A stretch of 64,000 bases of DNA. It comes from Variovorax sp. J22P240. GTDB lineage: Bacteria > Pseudomonadota > Gammaproteobacteria > Burkholderiales > Burkholderiaceae_C. This document shows, in pieces, positions 1 to 15,523 of this stretch (position 1 is its first letter; every line of letters begins with the position of its first letter). The notes beneath the pieces are model-generated. The model did no database searches, was not told where the DNA came from, and worked only from the letters and a program-made list of their open reading frames with translations. Where the stretch lies: assembly GCF_030316855.1 (NCBI RefSeq), contig NZ_JASZYR010000014.1, positions 62,001 to 126,000 on the forward strand, in the 5' to 3' direction. The translations under genes and the position numbers were made by a program.

Positions 1-1299
1 GTGCTCGCGCAGCGTCGTGCCTTCGTACTCCGTGCGGAACAGTCCCCGCCGCCGGAGTTCGGGAATCACGAGCTCGGCGAAATCCCTGAGGCCGTGCGGC
101 AGCGTGGGCGCCAGCACGTTGAAGCCATCCGCAGCGCCGGTGGTGAACCATTGCTCCAGCTCGTCGGCGATCGACTCCGCGGTGCCGACGAGGGTCCAAT
201 GACCGCGCGCCCCCGCGACCTTCTCGTAGAGCTGGCGGATCGACAGGTGGTCGCGCTTCGCCATTCCCGCGAAGAGTTCCTGCCGGCTCTTCCAGCCTTC
301 GGTCACCGGCAGGTCCTGCGGGAACGGACCGTCGATGTCATAGCCAGTGAGGTCGACATTGCCGAGGAAGGTCGACAGCAGGCCGACGCCCAGCACCGGG
401 TCGATCAGCCCCTGGAGCTGGTCGAACTTGTCCTGCGCCTCCTGCTGGCTGCGCCCCACGAAGGGCGAGATGCCCGGCAGAATCTTGAGCTGCCCGGGCG
501 TGCGGCCGTGGGCGGCGAGGCGTCCCTTGAGGCCGCTGTAGAAGGCCCTCGCCTCCTGCGCGCTCTGCTGGGCGGTGAACACCACCTCGGCGGTCGCGGC
601 AGCCAGATCCTGTCCGTCGCCGGAGGAGCCCGCCTGCACCAGCACCGGGTGGCCCTGAGGCGCACGCGGCGTCTGCAAGGCGCCATGCACCTTGTAGTGC
701 TCGCCTTCGTGCGCGACGCGATGCAGCTTGACCGTGTCGAAGAAGCGGTTGGCCGCCTTGTCATGGACGAAGGCATCGTCTTCCCAGCTGTCCCACAGCC
801 CCTTGACGATCCTCGCGTACTCGTGGGCGCGCGCATAACGGTGCGCATGGCCGAGCTGCTGGTCGAGACCGAAGCTGCGAGCCTCGAAGTCGCTGCCCGA
901 GGTCACCAGGTTCCAGCCGCTGCGGCCATGGCTGACCTGGTCGAGCGACGCATACTTGCGCGCCAGGTGATAGGGCGGCAGGTAGGTCGACGACACGGTC
1001 GCCACCAGCCCGATGTGCGTGGTGGCCTGCGACAGCGCGGCCAGCGTGATCAGCGGATCGAGCGGATACCAGAGCGCATTCTTCGCGACCACCGCATCGG
1101 GCGGCCCGGGCAGGCCCACGTTGTCGGCGAAGAAGATCGCGTCGAACTTGGCCTCTTCCGCGATGCGCGTCCACTCCTTCAGCGACTCGATGCGGCTGGC
1201 CGCGCCCGGATCCACATCCGGGTGACGCCACGCAGCGAGGTGATGGCCGACGCCGAAAAAGAAGGCGCCGAGGTGCAAGTGCCTGCGGGGTGTGCTCAT
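1..1299 (-). CDS. LLM-class flavin-dependent monooxygenase (NtaA/DmoA type), 3' end outside window
   Basis: The minus strand is open from the ATG at 1299 to the window edge, giving 433 residues that read as a complete NtaA/SnaA/DmoA-type FMN-dependent monooxygenase. The start MSTPRRHLHLGAFFFG, the ADNVGLPGPP segment, the SGWNLVTS motif (the usual family signature) and the PELRRRGLFRTEY C-terminus are all clear. Family members are about 440-460 residues, so only some ten residues are missing. Such enzymes use FMNH2 from a partner reductase to oxidise and cleave C-S, C-N or related bonds. It follows an SsuA-like binding protein by 52 bp and is probably its operon partner in sulfur scavenging. 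The substrate is not determined. The long open frame on the opposite strand is a shadow. Confidence 0.9.
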   Translation of the reverse strand, partial: MSTPRRHLHLGAFFFGVGHHLAAWRHPDVDPGAASRIESLKEWTRIAEEAKFDAIFFADNVGLPGPPDAVVAKNALWYPLDPLITLAALSQATTHIGLVATVSSTYLPPYHLARKYASLDQVSHGRSGWNLVTSGSDFEARSFGLDQQLGHAHRYARAHEYARIVKGLWDSWEDDAFVHDKAANRFFDTVKLHRVAHEGEHYKVHGALQTPRAPQGHPVLVQAGSSGDGQDLAAATAEVVFTAQQSAQEARAFYSGLKGRLAAHGRTPGQLKILPGISPFVGRSQQEAQDKFDQLQGLIDPVLGVGLLSTFLGNVDLTGYDIDGPFPQDLPVTEGWKSRQELFAGMAKRDHLSIRQLYEKVAGARGHWTLVGTAESIADELEQWFTTGAADGFNVLAPTLPHGLRDFAELVIPELRRRGLFRTEYEGTTLREH

Positions 1300-1351
1300 C
1301 GACCGTGACGCACACAGGTCGGACCAGGCTCCTTGATTGGGGATGACACGC

Positions 1352-2350
1352 TCACGGCTTGTCCACCACCACGGCGTCGCTGATCCGGATGGCCTTCGGG
1401 ATCAGCTTCAAGTCGAAGAAGGTGTCGGCGATCTTCTGCTGGTCGGCTGCCACCTGCGACGTGATCGGCTTCACGTTGAACTCGTAGCGGCGCAGCGCAA
1501 GCTCGACCACGTCGACCGGCAGCCCCTGCAGCGGTGCGATGAGTTCGGCCGCCTGCCGCAGGTTCTTCTTGAGCCAGATGCCCTGCGCGACGGAGTCCTC
1601 GAACAGCGCATCGATGACCTTCGGGTTCTTCGTCACGAAGCCGCGCTCGCCCAGGTAGAACTGGTAGTTGTTGACCACGTCGGGCGCGCCGTCGGCGAGC
1701 ACGCGGGCGCCGGTGGCCTTTTCGGCGGCCGCCTGGAACGGATCCCAGATGACCCAGGCATCGACGTTCTTGCTCTCGAAGGCGGCACGGCCGTCGGCCG
1801 GGGCCAGGTACACGGGCTGGATGTCGCTGAGCTTCAAGCCGTTCTTCTCGAGCTGCTTCACCAGCAGGTAGTGCACGTTGCTGCCCTTGTTGAGGGCCAC
1901 CTTCTTGCCCTTGAGGTCCGCGACCGACTTGATCGGCGAGTCCTTCGTGACGAGGATCGCCTCGGCGCGCGGCGCCGCCGGGTCGTAGCCGAAGTAGACG
2001 AAGCGCGCGCCCGCGGCCTGCGCGAAGATGGGTGGCGCCTCACCCACGTAACCGACGTCGACTGCGCCGACGTTGAGGCCTTCGAGCAACTGCGGGCCGG
2101 CCGGGAATTCCACCCACTTCACGCCGAAGCCCAGCGGTGCGAGCTTCTTCTCCAGCGTGCCTTGCGCCTTCTGCAGCACGAACAGGCTGGCCGACTTCTG
2201 ATAGCCGATGCGAAGCTCGCCCTTGCCAGCTTGGGCATGCGCGGAGGCCGAGGCGAACATGCCCGCCAGCAGCATGGCAGCGGCAACGAGCAAGGCACTG
2301 AGCGCGAGGTCGCGCAACGATCGGCGGATGGTGTTCGACACAGAAAACAT
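1352..2350 (-). CDS. ssuA: Aliphatic sulfonate ABC transporter substrate-binding protein (SsuA-like)
   Basis: Periplasmic binding protein of 332 residues that would capture alkanesulfonates for an SsuBC-type importer. A cleavable signal peptide (hydrophobic run ending ASAHAQA) precedes the SsuA-typical LRIGYQKSASL, PAGPQLLEGLN and GEAPPIFAQAAG motifs. The ATG at 2350 is preferred over an upstream in-frame ATG at 2371 because AGGA lies six bases before it. The permease and ATPase genes are not in the window and may lie beyond position 1. It sits between a TauD-like gene and the LLM monooxygenase, all on the minus strand, with a 216-bp gap upstream that may hold its own promoter. Confidence 0.88.
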   Translation of the reverse strand: MFSVSNTIRRSLRDLALSALLVAAAMLLAGMFASASAHAQAGKGELRIGYQKSASLFVLQKAQGTLEKKLAPLGFGVKWVEFPAGPQLLEGLNVGAVDVGYVGEAPPIFAQAAGARFVYFGYDPAAPRAEAILVTKDSPIKSVADLKGKKVALNKGSNVHYLLVKQLEKNGLKLSDIQPVYLAPADGRAAFESKNVDAWVIWDPFQAAAEKATGARVLADGAPDVVNNYQFYLGERGFVTKNPKVIDALFEDSVAQGIWLKKNLRQAAELIAPLQGLPVDVVELALRRYEFNVKPITSQVAADQQKIADTFFDLKLIPKAIRISDAVVVDKP

Positions 2351-2566
2351 GGGAGATCCTGAAAGCGTCAACGGAGACGGCCGCGATTGTCGGCAGCGCC
2401 GCGTGGAAGTGGAACGACCGTTATGTCAGGTGCATATAGCCAAATCAACCGACAAGCGCGCCGCGCCTGACCGAACGCGGTGGCGCCGACAGTCGACGAC
2501 TTCAGCCTGCTGCAACTCGCGTCCACGCCAGTCGGCCGTCAGCCACGCGCCGGGTGGCTTGAGCCT

Positions 2567-3526
2567 CTACTCGTAGGCCTCCAGCGGCTCGCCTTCGATC
2601 GCGCTGGAGCGAGAACCGTCTACACCGAATGGAATCTCACCCTTGAGCGTCACGCGGTAAAGCTGGCGGTCGAACTCCAGGTCGTCAATGTCGCGGGGCG
2701 CCAAGTGGGCCGTGCTGTTGTTGTCCCAGAATGCGATGCTGCCCTCCTGCCAGCGAAATCGCACCGTGTACTCGGGCCGCACCACATGCTCGAACAGCAG
2801 GTCGAGCAGTTGGCGGCTTTCGCGCGGCGTCAAGCCGGTGACGGTTTGCAAGAACAGCGGACTCACGTACAGCGCCCGCTCACCACTCTCCGGATGCACG
2901 CGCACCAGGGGATGTTCGCTGACCAAGGGGCGGGACCGGTTCTTGCGCAAGAACTCGTCGGTCGCATTCTGGCCTTCAGGTGGTGCAAAGCGGTGAATGC
3001 CGCGCAAACCGTCGACAAAGGCGCGCAGGGTGGGCGACAAGCCGGCGTAGGCCTGCACAAGGTTGGTCCATTGCGTGTCTCCACCATAGGGCGGAATCAC
3101 CACTGCGCGCAGGATCGACGCGGCGGGTGGGTTCACGGCTGCCGTGACGTCCGTGTGCCAGCCCGTCCACGGCCGGATCAGCTGCTCGCCCTCGTGGCGC
3201 GACTGGAAGCGGTTGCGGCCGACTGAATACACCTGCGGATGACCCTCGACATAGCCGTACACCGGATGGCCGATGGTGGGCTCGCCGAACTGCCGTGCGA
3301 AGGCCACATGCTCGGCATGCGTCAGCACCTGGTCACGAAAGAACACCACCTTCCACTGGCGCAGCGCGGCGCGGATGGCGGCAACGGCAGGCGCGCCCAG
3401 CGCGCGGCGCAGATCGAGCCCGTGGATCTCAGCTCCGATGTGGCCGGTGAGCGGGCGCAGATCGATGTCGTCCTGCAGTTGTTGGGAGGGCGACACCGCA
3501 GGGCGCGCCGAGAGGATTGCGTTCAT
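2567..3526 (-). CDS. TauD/TfdA-family 2-oxoglutarate-dependent dioxygenase
   Basis: Non-heme Fe(II)/2-oxoglutarate dioxygenase of 319 residues, the usual length for TauD, AtsK and TfdA. The metal-binding HxD is in WHTDV (H124, D126), the distal His is in NNSTAHLAPRD (H274), and the 2-oxoglutarate-binding Arg would lie shortly after it. TauD and AtsK hydroxylate the carbon next to sulfonate or sulfate, releasing sulfite or sulfate plus an aldehyde. Its neighbours are two sulfonate-type binding proteins and a flavin monooxygenase, so an organosulfur substrate is the best guess. Taurine, alkylsulfonate and alkylsulfate cannot be separated from the sequence alone. Confidence 0.9.
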   Translation of the reverse strand: MNAILSARPAVSPSQQLQDDIDLRPLTGHIGAEIHGLDLRRALGAPAVAAIRAALRQWKVVFFRDQVLTHAEHVAFARQFGEPTIGHPVYGYVEGHPQVYSVGRNRFQSRHEGEQLIRPWTGWHTDVTAAVNPPAASILRAVVIPPYGGDTQWTNLVQAYAGLSPTLRAFVDGLRGIHRFAPPEGQNATDEFLRKNRSRPLVSEHPLVRVHPESGERALYVSPLFLQTVTGLTPRESRQLLDLLFEHVVRPEYTVRFRWQEGSIAFWDNNSTAHLAPRDIDDLEFDRQLYRVTLKGEIPFGVDGSRSSAIEGEPLEAYE

Positions 3527-3550
3527 GACTCGTCTTTCAACTTGCCGGCT

Positions 3551-4609
3551 TCAACCGCCAGGGACCTGGTGCACGTCATCGAAGAAGTAGCTCTTCCATG
3601 TCGCAGGATCGTTCTTCAGCACCTTGGCCTTGTGCAGGAAGCGCGCGAGCCGCTCGGTGTTCTGGGGCACGACGTCGTAGCCGATTTCGGGATCGTCCAG
3701 GAAGGCCAGGATGTCGGCCAGTGGCACTTTGGAATCCTCCGCCTCCAGGTAGATTTCAGCTGCACGGCGCTTGTTCACGCGCACGAGCTGGGCCGCGTCG
3801 GCCAGCGCGGCCTTCACCGCGGCGTAGGTCTTGGGGTTGTCACGCCGGAACTTCTCCGACGTCACTGCCAACACGGACGACGATGGTCCCCCCATCACGT
3901 CATAGGAGCTGAGGATCACGTGTAGGCCCGGGGTCTTGCGCTGTTGATACTGGAAGGGTGCGTTCGAGAAATGTGCGGTCACGCCGCCCTTGCCGGAGGC
4001 CAGCACTGCCATGGCTTCGGTGTGCGGCAGCGTCACCAGCAAGTTATCGAAGCGCGCAAACTGCTCGAAGCCAAAGGTCTGTGCGGCAGCCATCTGCAGC
4101 GTGCGCGCCTGTTGCGAAGAAGTGGACACCACGGCGATGCGGTCCTTTCCGCCGAGATCGCGGATGCTCTTGACATCGGCACGGTTGCTCAGCAAGTACT
4201 GCGGCATCGTGCCGACCGCGGCGAAGGCCTTGAAGTTTTGCTTGCCCAGCGTGCGGTCCCACAGCAGCAGGGTGGGGCCGACGCCGATGTGCGCCACGTC
4301 GACCGCGCCCGACAGCAACGCCTCGTTGACCGCACTGCCACCCGACAGCCGCGACCATTCGACGGCGATCTCCAGCCCCTGCGCGCGGCCCTGTTTCTGA
4401 ATGAAGCCCTCGGCACGCGCCACATGCCATAGCAGCGATGTCAAGCCGAACTGGTCGACGATGCGTACGTTGCCTTCTGCGGCCGCAGGGTTGGCCGCCA
4501 GCAGTGGCACCAAGGCCGCAGCCCAAAGCGTCAAGCCACGACGCAGCAAGCGCAGCACCGGACCGGCGGGACTTTCAACACGAGAAGGAGATGCGCAGGC
4601 CGTGACCAT
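3551..4609 (-). CDS. ABC transporter substrate-binding protein (NitT/TauT/SsuA superfamily)
   Basis: A 352-residue periplasmic binding protein with signal sequence (LTLWAAALVPLLAANPAAA). The mature part starts EGNVRIVDQFG and contains GAVDVAHIGVGPTLLLWD, typical of nitrate/sulfonate/taurine binding proteins. The frame is open to 4795, but the upstream 62 codons look non-coding and the ATG at 4609 places the signal peptide normally. No strong ribosome-binding site is visible there. It ends 24 bp before the TauD-like start and is probably the first gene of the minus-strand sulfur operon. It differs clearly from the SsuA-like protein downstream, so the two probably serve different ligands. Confidence 0.85.
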   Translation of the reverse strand: MVTACASPSRVESPAGPVLRLLRRGLTLWAAALVPLLAANPAAAEGNVRIVDQFGLTSLLWHVARAEGFIQKQGRAQGLEIAVEWSRLSGGSAVNEALLSGAVDVAHIGVGPTLLLWDRTLGKQNFKAFAAVGTMPQYLLSNRADVKSIRDLGGKDRIAVVSTSSQQARTLQMAAAQTFGFEQFARFDNLLVTLPHTEAMAVLASGKGGVTAHFSNAPFQYQQRKTPGLHVILSSYDVMGGPSSSVLAVTSEKFRRDNPKTYAAVKAALADAAQLVRVNKRRAAEIYLEAEDSKVPLADILAFLDDPEIGYDVVPQNTERLARFLHKAKVLKNDPATWKSYFFDDVHQVPGG

Positions 4610-4877
4610 GGGGGGAGCCAACAGTGGATCAACCCGCAATCGTAGGAGCGACGCGCGACCACGCCAAAGAAGAAGTGCGCATGTGAATCCTCGGTTTTCG
4701 AGGATCTGCCCTGGGCTCGGCAAGGGTTGCGACGCAGGCCTTGAAAGCGCGACGAAGTTGGAGAAACGCTGAGCCATCAAGGTCTTGCAGCTCACTCGTC
4801 ACGGCTGTGACGGCGGGGTGTCGTGACAGGCAGCACTCCAACGCGCACAACCAGTTGGCACGCTTCAGGAGAACGCA

Positions 4878-5423
<546 letters not shown>

Positions 5424-5458
5424 CATCGGAACTGCAGTCTGCGCCCCTCCCAAATCGT

Positions 5459-5502
5459 CTCTCCTGAAGGAGAGCGCCCACTGCCGCCATCGGGTCCGAT
5501 GG
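5459..5502. other. Two adjacent perfect dyad symmetries
   Basis: CTCTCCT-GA-AGGAGAG (5459-5474) and CCATCGG-GT-CCGATGG (5487-5502) are two 7-bp perfect inverted repeats with 2-nt centres, 12 bp apart, about 105 bp upstream of the small lipoprotein gene. No T-run follows, so intrinsic termination is unlikely. They could be operators for a dimeric regulator or chance palindromes in GC-rich DNA. Confidence 0.35.
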
Positions 5503-5607
5503 ACGACACCACGTGAGCCGCCGCGCCTCCGGGCTGACGCGGTGCGGTCTTACAGGCCGCCCTCCCCTGCCTTCGAAAATGGCTCGAACAATCTACAAGG
5601 ACATTCC

Positions 5608-5877
5608 ATGAAAGCCATCGCAGCCATCGCTATCGCCGTCAGTAGCATCGTCACGCTTGCGGCGTGCGACGTGAAGAAGACGGCCGAAGGAAATATCACG
5701 GTGCCCAAGTACGAGAAGACAAAGGAAGGGGACGTGACACTTCCGAAGTACGACGTGACCCCGCCTGACGTGAAGGTCACGAAGGAAGAGAAAACCATCA
5801 CGGTCCCGACGGTGAAGAGCGAGGAAAAGGTGATCGAAGTACCGAAGGTTTCGGTCACTCCGGCCAAGGACAAGTAA
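5608..5877 (+). CDS. Small repeat-containing lipoprotein, unknown function
   Basis: An 89-residue protein with an N-terminal hydrophobic segment and a lipobox-like VTLAAC, predicted to become a lipoprotein anchored at Cys20. The mature part is Lys/Glu/Val-rich and built from degenerate repeats (ITVPKYEK, VTLPKYDV, ITVPTVKS, IEVPKVSV), spaced about 15-20 residues apart, with alternating beta-like character. AAGGA lies seven bases before ATG 5608. I do not recognise a named family. It stands alone between the broken reductase gene and the NRPS locus. Confidence 0.75.
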   Translation: MKAIAAIAIAVSSIVTLAACDVKKTAEGNITVPKYEKTKEGDVTLPKYDVTPPDVKVTKEEKTITVPTVKSEEKVIEVPKVSVTPAKDK

Positions 5878-6330
5878 CCGAGGCCCTCGGGCTCTGGACT
5901 TGCCGGATCACATCGTGGGCTTGACCTTCTCGGTACTCCACGACGCCGCGCGCATCGGGTGTCGGCAACGCATCGGTACTGCACATCCATCGCTGCTGCG
6001 ATCGAAACGCCGCCGGCTCCTGTCAGGAACGAAACGCCGTCGCACACCAGCCCTGAACCCGCGACGGCTGCACTGCAGTGGAAGCGATCTGAAGGCACAC
6101 CGGATGGGTTTTCCAGGATGCACCGCGTGCACCTTGAATTGCCACGCCCTGCATTGCGGAAAGCCCTCGCAATGTCACGTCAACGGTACTTAACAGCAAT
6201 CCTCGAACGCTACACTTCGCGCGAAATCCTGGCGGCGCGCGATCCACAAGCATTGATAACAAATCGAACAAGCCCTGTCATCACACCACTGACGGCATCG
6301 GCTTCGCACCCGTGCAGAAAAGGGAATGTC
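5878..6330. other. Intergenic region upstream of the NRPS genes
   Basis: No gene is recognised in these 453 bases, although the NRPS loading-protein frame is open through them without a family-like sequence. The part from about 6180 to 6300 is richer in A and T than its surroundings (for example CATTGATAACAAATCG near 6250) and is the likely promoter region for the NRPS operon. Confidence 0.4.
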
Positions 6331-8205
6331 TTGTCCGACTTCGAAGCCTCGACCCTCGCGCAACTGCTCGCACGCCACGCGGGTCTGCGGCCTGCGGCGA
6401 TCGCCCTGCTGGCGCCGGGAGCGCAGCCGGTCAGCTACGCGCAATTGTTCGCAATGGCGCAGAGCGCGCGACCTTGGCTGGCCTCCCGCGGGCTTGCGCC
6501 CGCCGCTCGCGTTGCCGTGCTCATGCCATCAGGCCTGGGACTGGCCATCTCCTGCGTGGTGATCGCGTGCGGGGCCGTCTGTATTCCCCTGCACGCAGGG
6601 CTTGCCGAGCTTGAACTGCTGAACCTGCTCGGGGACGCCCGGGCCGATGCCGTCATGGGCCTGCCGGGCGACCCCCTTCCCGTGACGCTCGCGCAGAAGC
6701 TTGGACTGGCCACTCTGGCTTTCGACATGCAACAGTGGCTCGAAGGCCCCTCCAGAGGCGCGCCGGATGTCGATGCGCCCTGGCCCGACTCCACCGATAC
6801 GGCTTTCGTCCTGTTCACGTCGGGCACGACCGGAAAGCCCAAGCGCGTGCCGCTCGGCCAGCGGCAGGTCGTGTGTTCCGCGCACCACATCGCGCAACAC
6901 CTCGACCTGAGTTCCGAAGACCGTGCGCTGTGTGTGATGCCTGCCTATCACAGCCATGGCTTGATCGGCGGACTGCTGGCGCCCCTCGCCGCCGGCTCGT
7001 CAGTGGTGTGCGCGCCGGCGTTCGATGCCGCAGAGTTCCCGCGTTGGATCCGCGATTTTCGCCCCACCTGGTACACCGCCTCTCCCACCATCCATCATGC
7101 CGTTGTCGAGCAGCTGACCCACGACCACGCGGCGCCGCCGGCACACGGCTTTCGGCTGATTCGCACAGCCTCGTCGATGCTGCCCGCGGAGCTGCAGCGC
7201 CGCATGGAGGATCTGTGGGGCGTGCCCGTCATCCAGACCTATGGCATGACCGAAACGGCCACCCAACTGGCGAGCAATCCATTGCCGCCAGGTGTGCGAA
7301 AGGCTGGTTCCGTCGGCCGCCCCGTCGGAGCCGAACTGCGCGTGATCGATGACGAAGGCCATGCGCTGTCAGTCGGACAGACCGGTTCGGTCATCGCGCG
7401 CGGACCCGCCGTGTTCGCCGGTTACGAAGACGCGCCCGAAACCAACGCCGAGGCATTCCTTCACGGCTGGTTTCTCACCGGCGACCTGGGCTGGTTCGAC
7501 CATGACGGCTACTTGTTCCTGGCCGGGCGCAGCAGGGAGATGATCAATCGAGGCGGCGAGAAGATTTCGCCGTTCGAAGTCGAGCAGGCGCTCATGCGCC
7601 TGCCAGGCGTCGCGCAAGCGGTGGCCTATCCGGTGGCGCATCCGACGCTGGGCGAGAACGTGCACGCCGCCATCGTGCGCTCGCCGGACAGCGCAGCGGA
7701 TGGGCCGTTCCTTCGCTCCAGCCTTTTCGGCGTCATTGCGGACTTCAAGATACCGGCGTGCATCCACGTCATCGACCGCATCCCCCAAGGCGCCGGTGGC
7801 AAGGTCCAGCGCCGAAACCTGGAGCATCAGGTGGCGGCGCTTCTCGCCGCCGTGCCCAGCGATGTGCCATTGACGCCGCTGCAGTCGCAGATCGCCGCCC
7901 TGTTCGCGCGCGTCCTGGATCAACCGCGCGTCGCCTTCGACGCCAACTTCCTCGCGATCGGGGGTGACTCCCTGTCAGCGGCGCGGCTGGTGCTCGAGGT
8001 CAATGAAACCTGGGGCGTCGATCTGCCCGCATCGGCCCTCCTGGCGCATCCGACAGTCACGACTTTTACGGCTGAATTGCAAGCCGCCATCGAAGAAGCC
8101 GATGCACTCAGTACATCGTTCGAGTCCGAACTGGGTGCCCTCAGCGACGACGAGGTCGCGCACCTGCTCGGAGGCGACACATTTGGCGGCCGAAACGGCG
8201 CTTGA
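6331..8205 (+). CDS. NRPS loading protein: acyl-adenylating domain fused to a peptidyl carrier domain
   Basis: The protein has 624 residues when started at TTG 6331, which follows AAAAGGGA by about seven bases; no in-frame ATG fits the domain start. Residues 1-510 are an AMP-forming ligase: LFTSGTTGKPKR (about 161-172), YGMTETATQLASN (about 304), TGDLGWFDHDG (about 384), GRSREMINRGGEKISP, and GAGGKVQR with the C-terminal lysine. The core resembles oxalate/acyl-CoA ligases of the AAE3 kind more than amino-acid A domains. Residues about 514-587 are a carrier domain with FLAIGGDSLSA, whose Ser near 547 takes phosphopantetheine. It lies 49 bp before the two-module synthetase and probably supplies its starter acid. 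The acid is unknown. Confidence 0.88.
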   Translation: MSDFEASTLAQLLARHAGLRPAAIALLAPGAQPVSYAQLFAMAQSARPWLASRGLAPAARVAVLMPSGLGLAISCVVIACGAVCIPLHAGLAELELLNLLGDARADAVMGLPGDPLPVTLAQKLGLATLAFDMQQWLEGPSRGAPDVDAPWPDSTDTAFVLFTSGTTGKPKRVPLGQRQVVCSAHHIAQHLDLSSEDRALCVMPAYHSHGLIGGLLAPLAAGSSVVCAPAFDAAEFPRWIRDFRPTWYTASPTIHHAVVEQLTHDHAAPPAHGFRLIRTASSMLPAELQRRMEDLWGVPVIQTYGMTETATQLASNPLPPGVRKAGSVGRPVGAELRVIDDEGHALSVGQTGSVIARGPAVFAGYEDAPETNAEAFLHGWFLTGDLGWFDHDGYLFLAGRSREMINRGGEKISPFEVEQALMRLPGVAQAVAYPVAHPTLGENVHAAIVRSPDSAADGPFLRSSLFGVIADFKIPACIHVIDRIPQGAGGKVQRRNLEHQVAALLAAVPSDVPLTPLQSQIAALFARVLDQPRVAFDANFLAIGGDSLSAARLVLEVNETWGVDLPASALLAHPTVTTFTAELQAAIEEADALSTSFESELGALSDDEVAHLLGGDTFGGRNGA

Positions 8206-8254
8206 ACTGGCCGTCTGCACCCCAAGAGACATAGCGAACAGAACGACACCAACG

Positions 8255-14770
<6,516 letters not shown>

Positions 14771-15078
14771 TGCCCGGCGGCGCTTTCGCCGGCAGATCGC
14801 CATCGCTTGGCCGGGCGCAGTGGAGCTCTACCCTGCCTTGCGCCAGCGCACCCCGTCCAGTACGCAGTGTCCGGTCGGTCGAGCTCGACCTCCGAACTCA
14901 CGGCCGCGGCCCTTTCCGGTCACTCGGCGGCGCAGGCTTGATCAACCCCGACGACATGCAGATCCGCAGACGAACTGTTGAAGCATGTCTTCAGAACACT
15001 GAAGCACAGGATGGGCTCGACGCACTTCCTGATGAAGATGCTCACCCCCTGCAAGGGGCAAGAGCAGCCCCCGCGGAC
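14771..15078. other. Intergenic region, no gene recognised
   Basis: This gap lies between the convergent NRPS and cupin genes. The only structure noticed is a weak CCCCT-GCA-AGGGG hairpin near 15045-15057 without a T-run. No thioesterase, MbtH or phosphopantetheinyl transferase gene is hidden here. Confidence 0.4.
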
Positions 15079-15498
15079 TCAACCGGTGCTCGGCTTCCAG
15101 TCCTTGCCCTTCATCTCGACCAGGTAGATGCGGGTGCCGGCGCCGCCGACGTTCTCCGCCGAATGAACTTCAGCCTCGAAGTACATCACTTTGCCCTGCG
15201 GGAGGTCGCCAAATGTCGTCTTGCCGTCCTGAACCACCCGGACTTTGGCTGGGGTGAGCGTGATCGCCAGGTGGGCCGGGTGGGAGTGGATGCCCTCACC
15301 GCACACGCCGAGGCCTGGCCGGCTCTTGTATTCGATCACGCGCACCGAGTCGTTCTCCAGCAGCACGCGGTAAGAGCGCGGGTTGACCGTCGGTGCGTCC
15401 TGCGCAAGTGCGTCACCCGTGACACCGAAGGCCGCGAGCAATGCGAAAGCCTGGCGCCGGCTCATCGGACCCCTGCAATTGCAGTCGAGCGTCTTCAT
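15079..15498 (-). CDS. Tat-exported cupin-like protein
   Basis: A 139-residue protein. ATG 15498 follows AAGGAG by seven bases. MSRRQAFALLAAFG carries a twin-arginine motif, and the signal ends near DALAQDA. The mature region (VLLENDSVRVIEYKSRPG, HSHPAHLAITL, VRVVQDGKTTFGDL, EVHSAENVGG) looks like a single small cupin barrel, with HSHP and a later EVHS as possible metal ligands. It begins 25 bp after the LytTR response regulator on the same strand and is probably the last gene of that operon, so it may be a target or accessory of the signalling system. The ligand is unknown. Confidence 0.75.
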   Translation of the reverse strand: MKTLDCNCRGPMSRRQAFALLAAFGVTGDALAQDAPTVNPRSYRVLLENDSVRVIEYKSRPGLGVCGEGIHSHPAHLAITLTPAKVRVVQDGKTTFGDLPQGKVMYFEAEVHSAENVGGAGTRIYLVEMKGKDWKPSTG

Positions 15499-15523
15499 GG
15501 GGACTCTCCTTCATCAAACTGTT

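Noticed and set aside
1-1308. 435-codon open frame on the plus strand
   Set aside because: It is antisense to the flavin monooxygenase, which reads as a well-conserved family member on the minus strand; long shadow frames are expected at this GC content.
14771-15078. Search for a thioesterase, MbtH or phosphopantetheinyl transferase after the NRPS
   Set aside because: None of the six frames gives motifs of these families.
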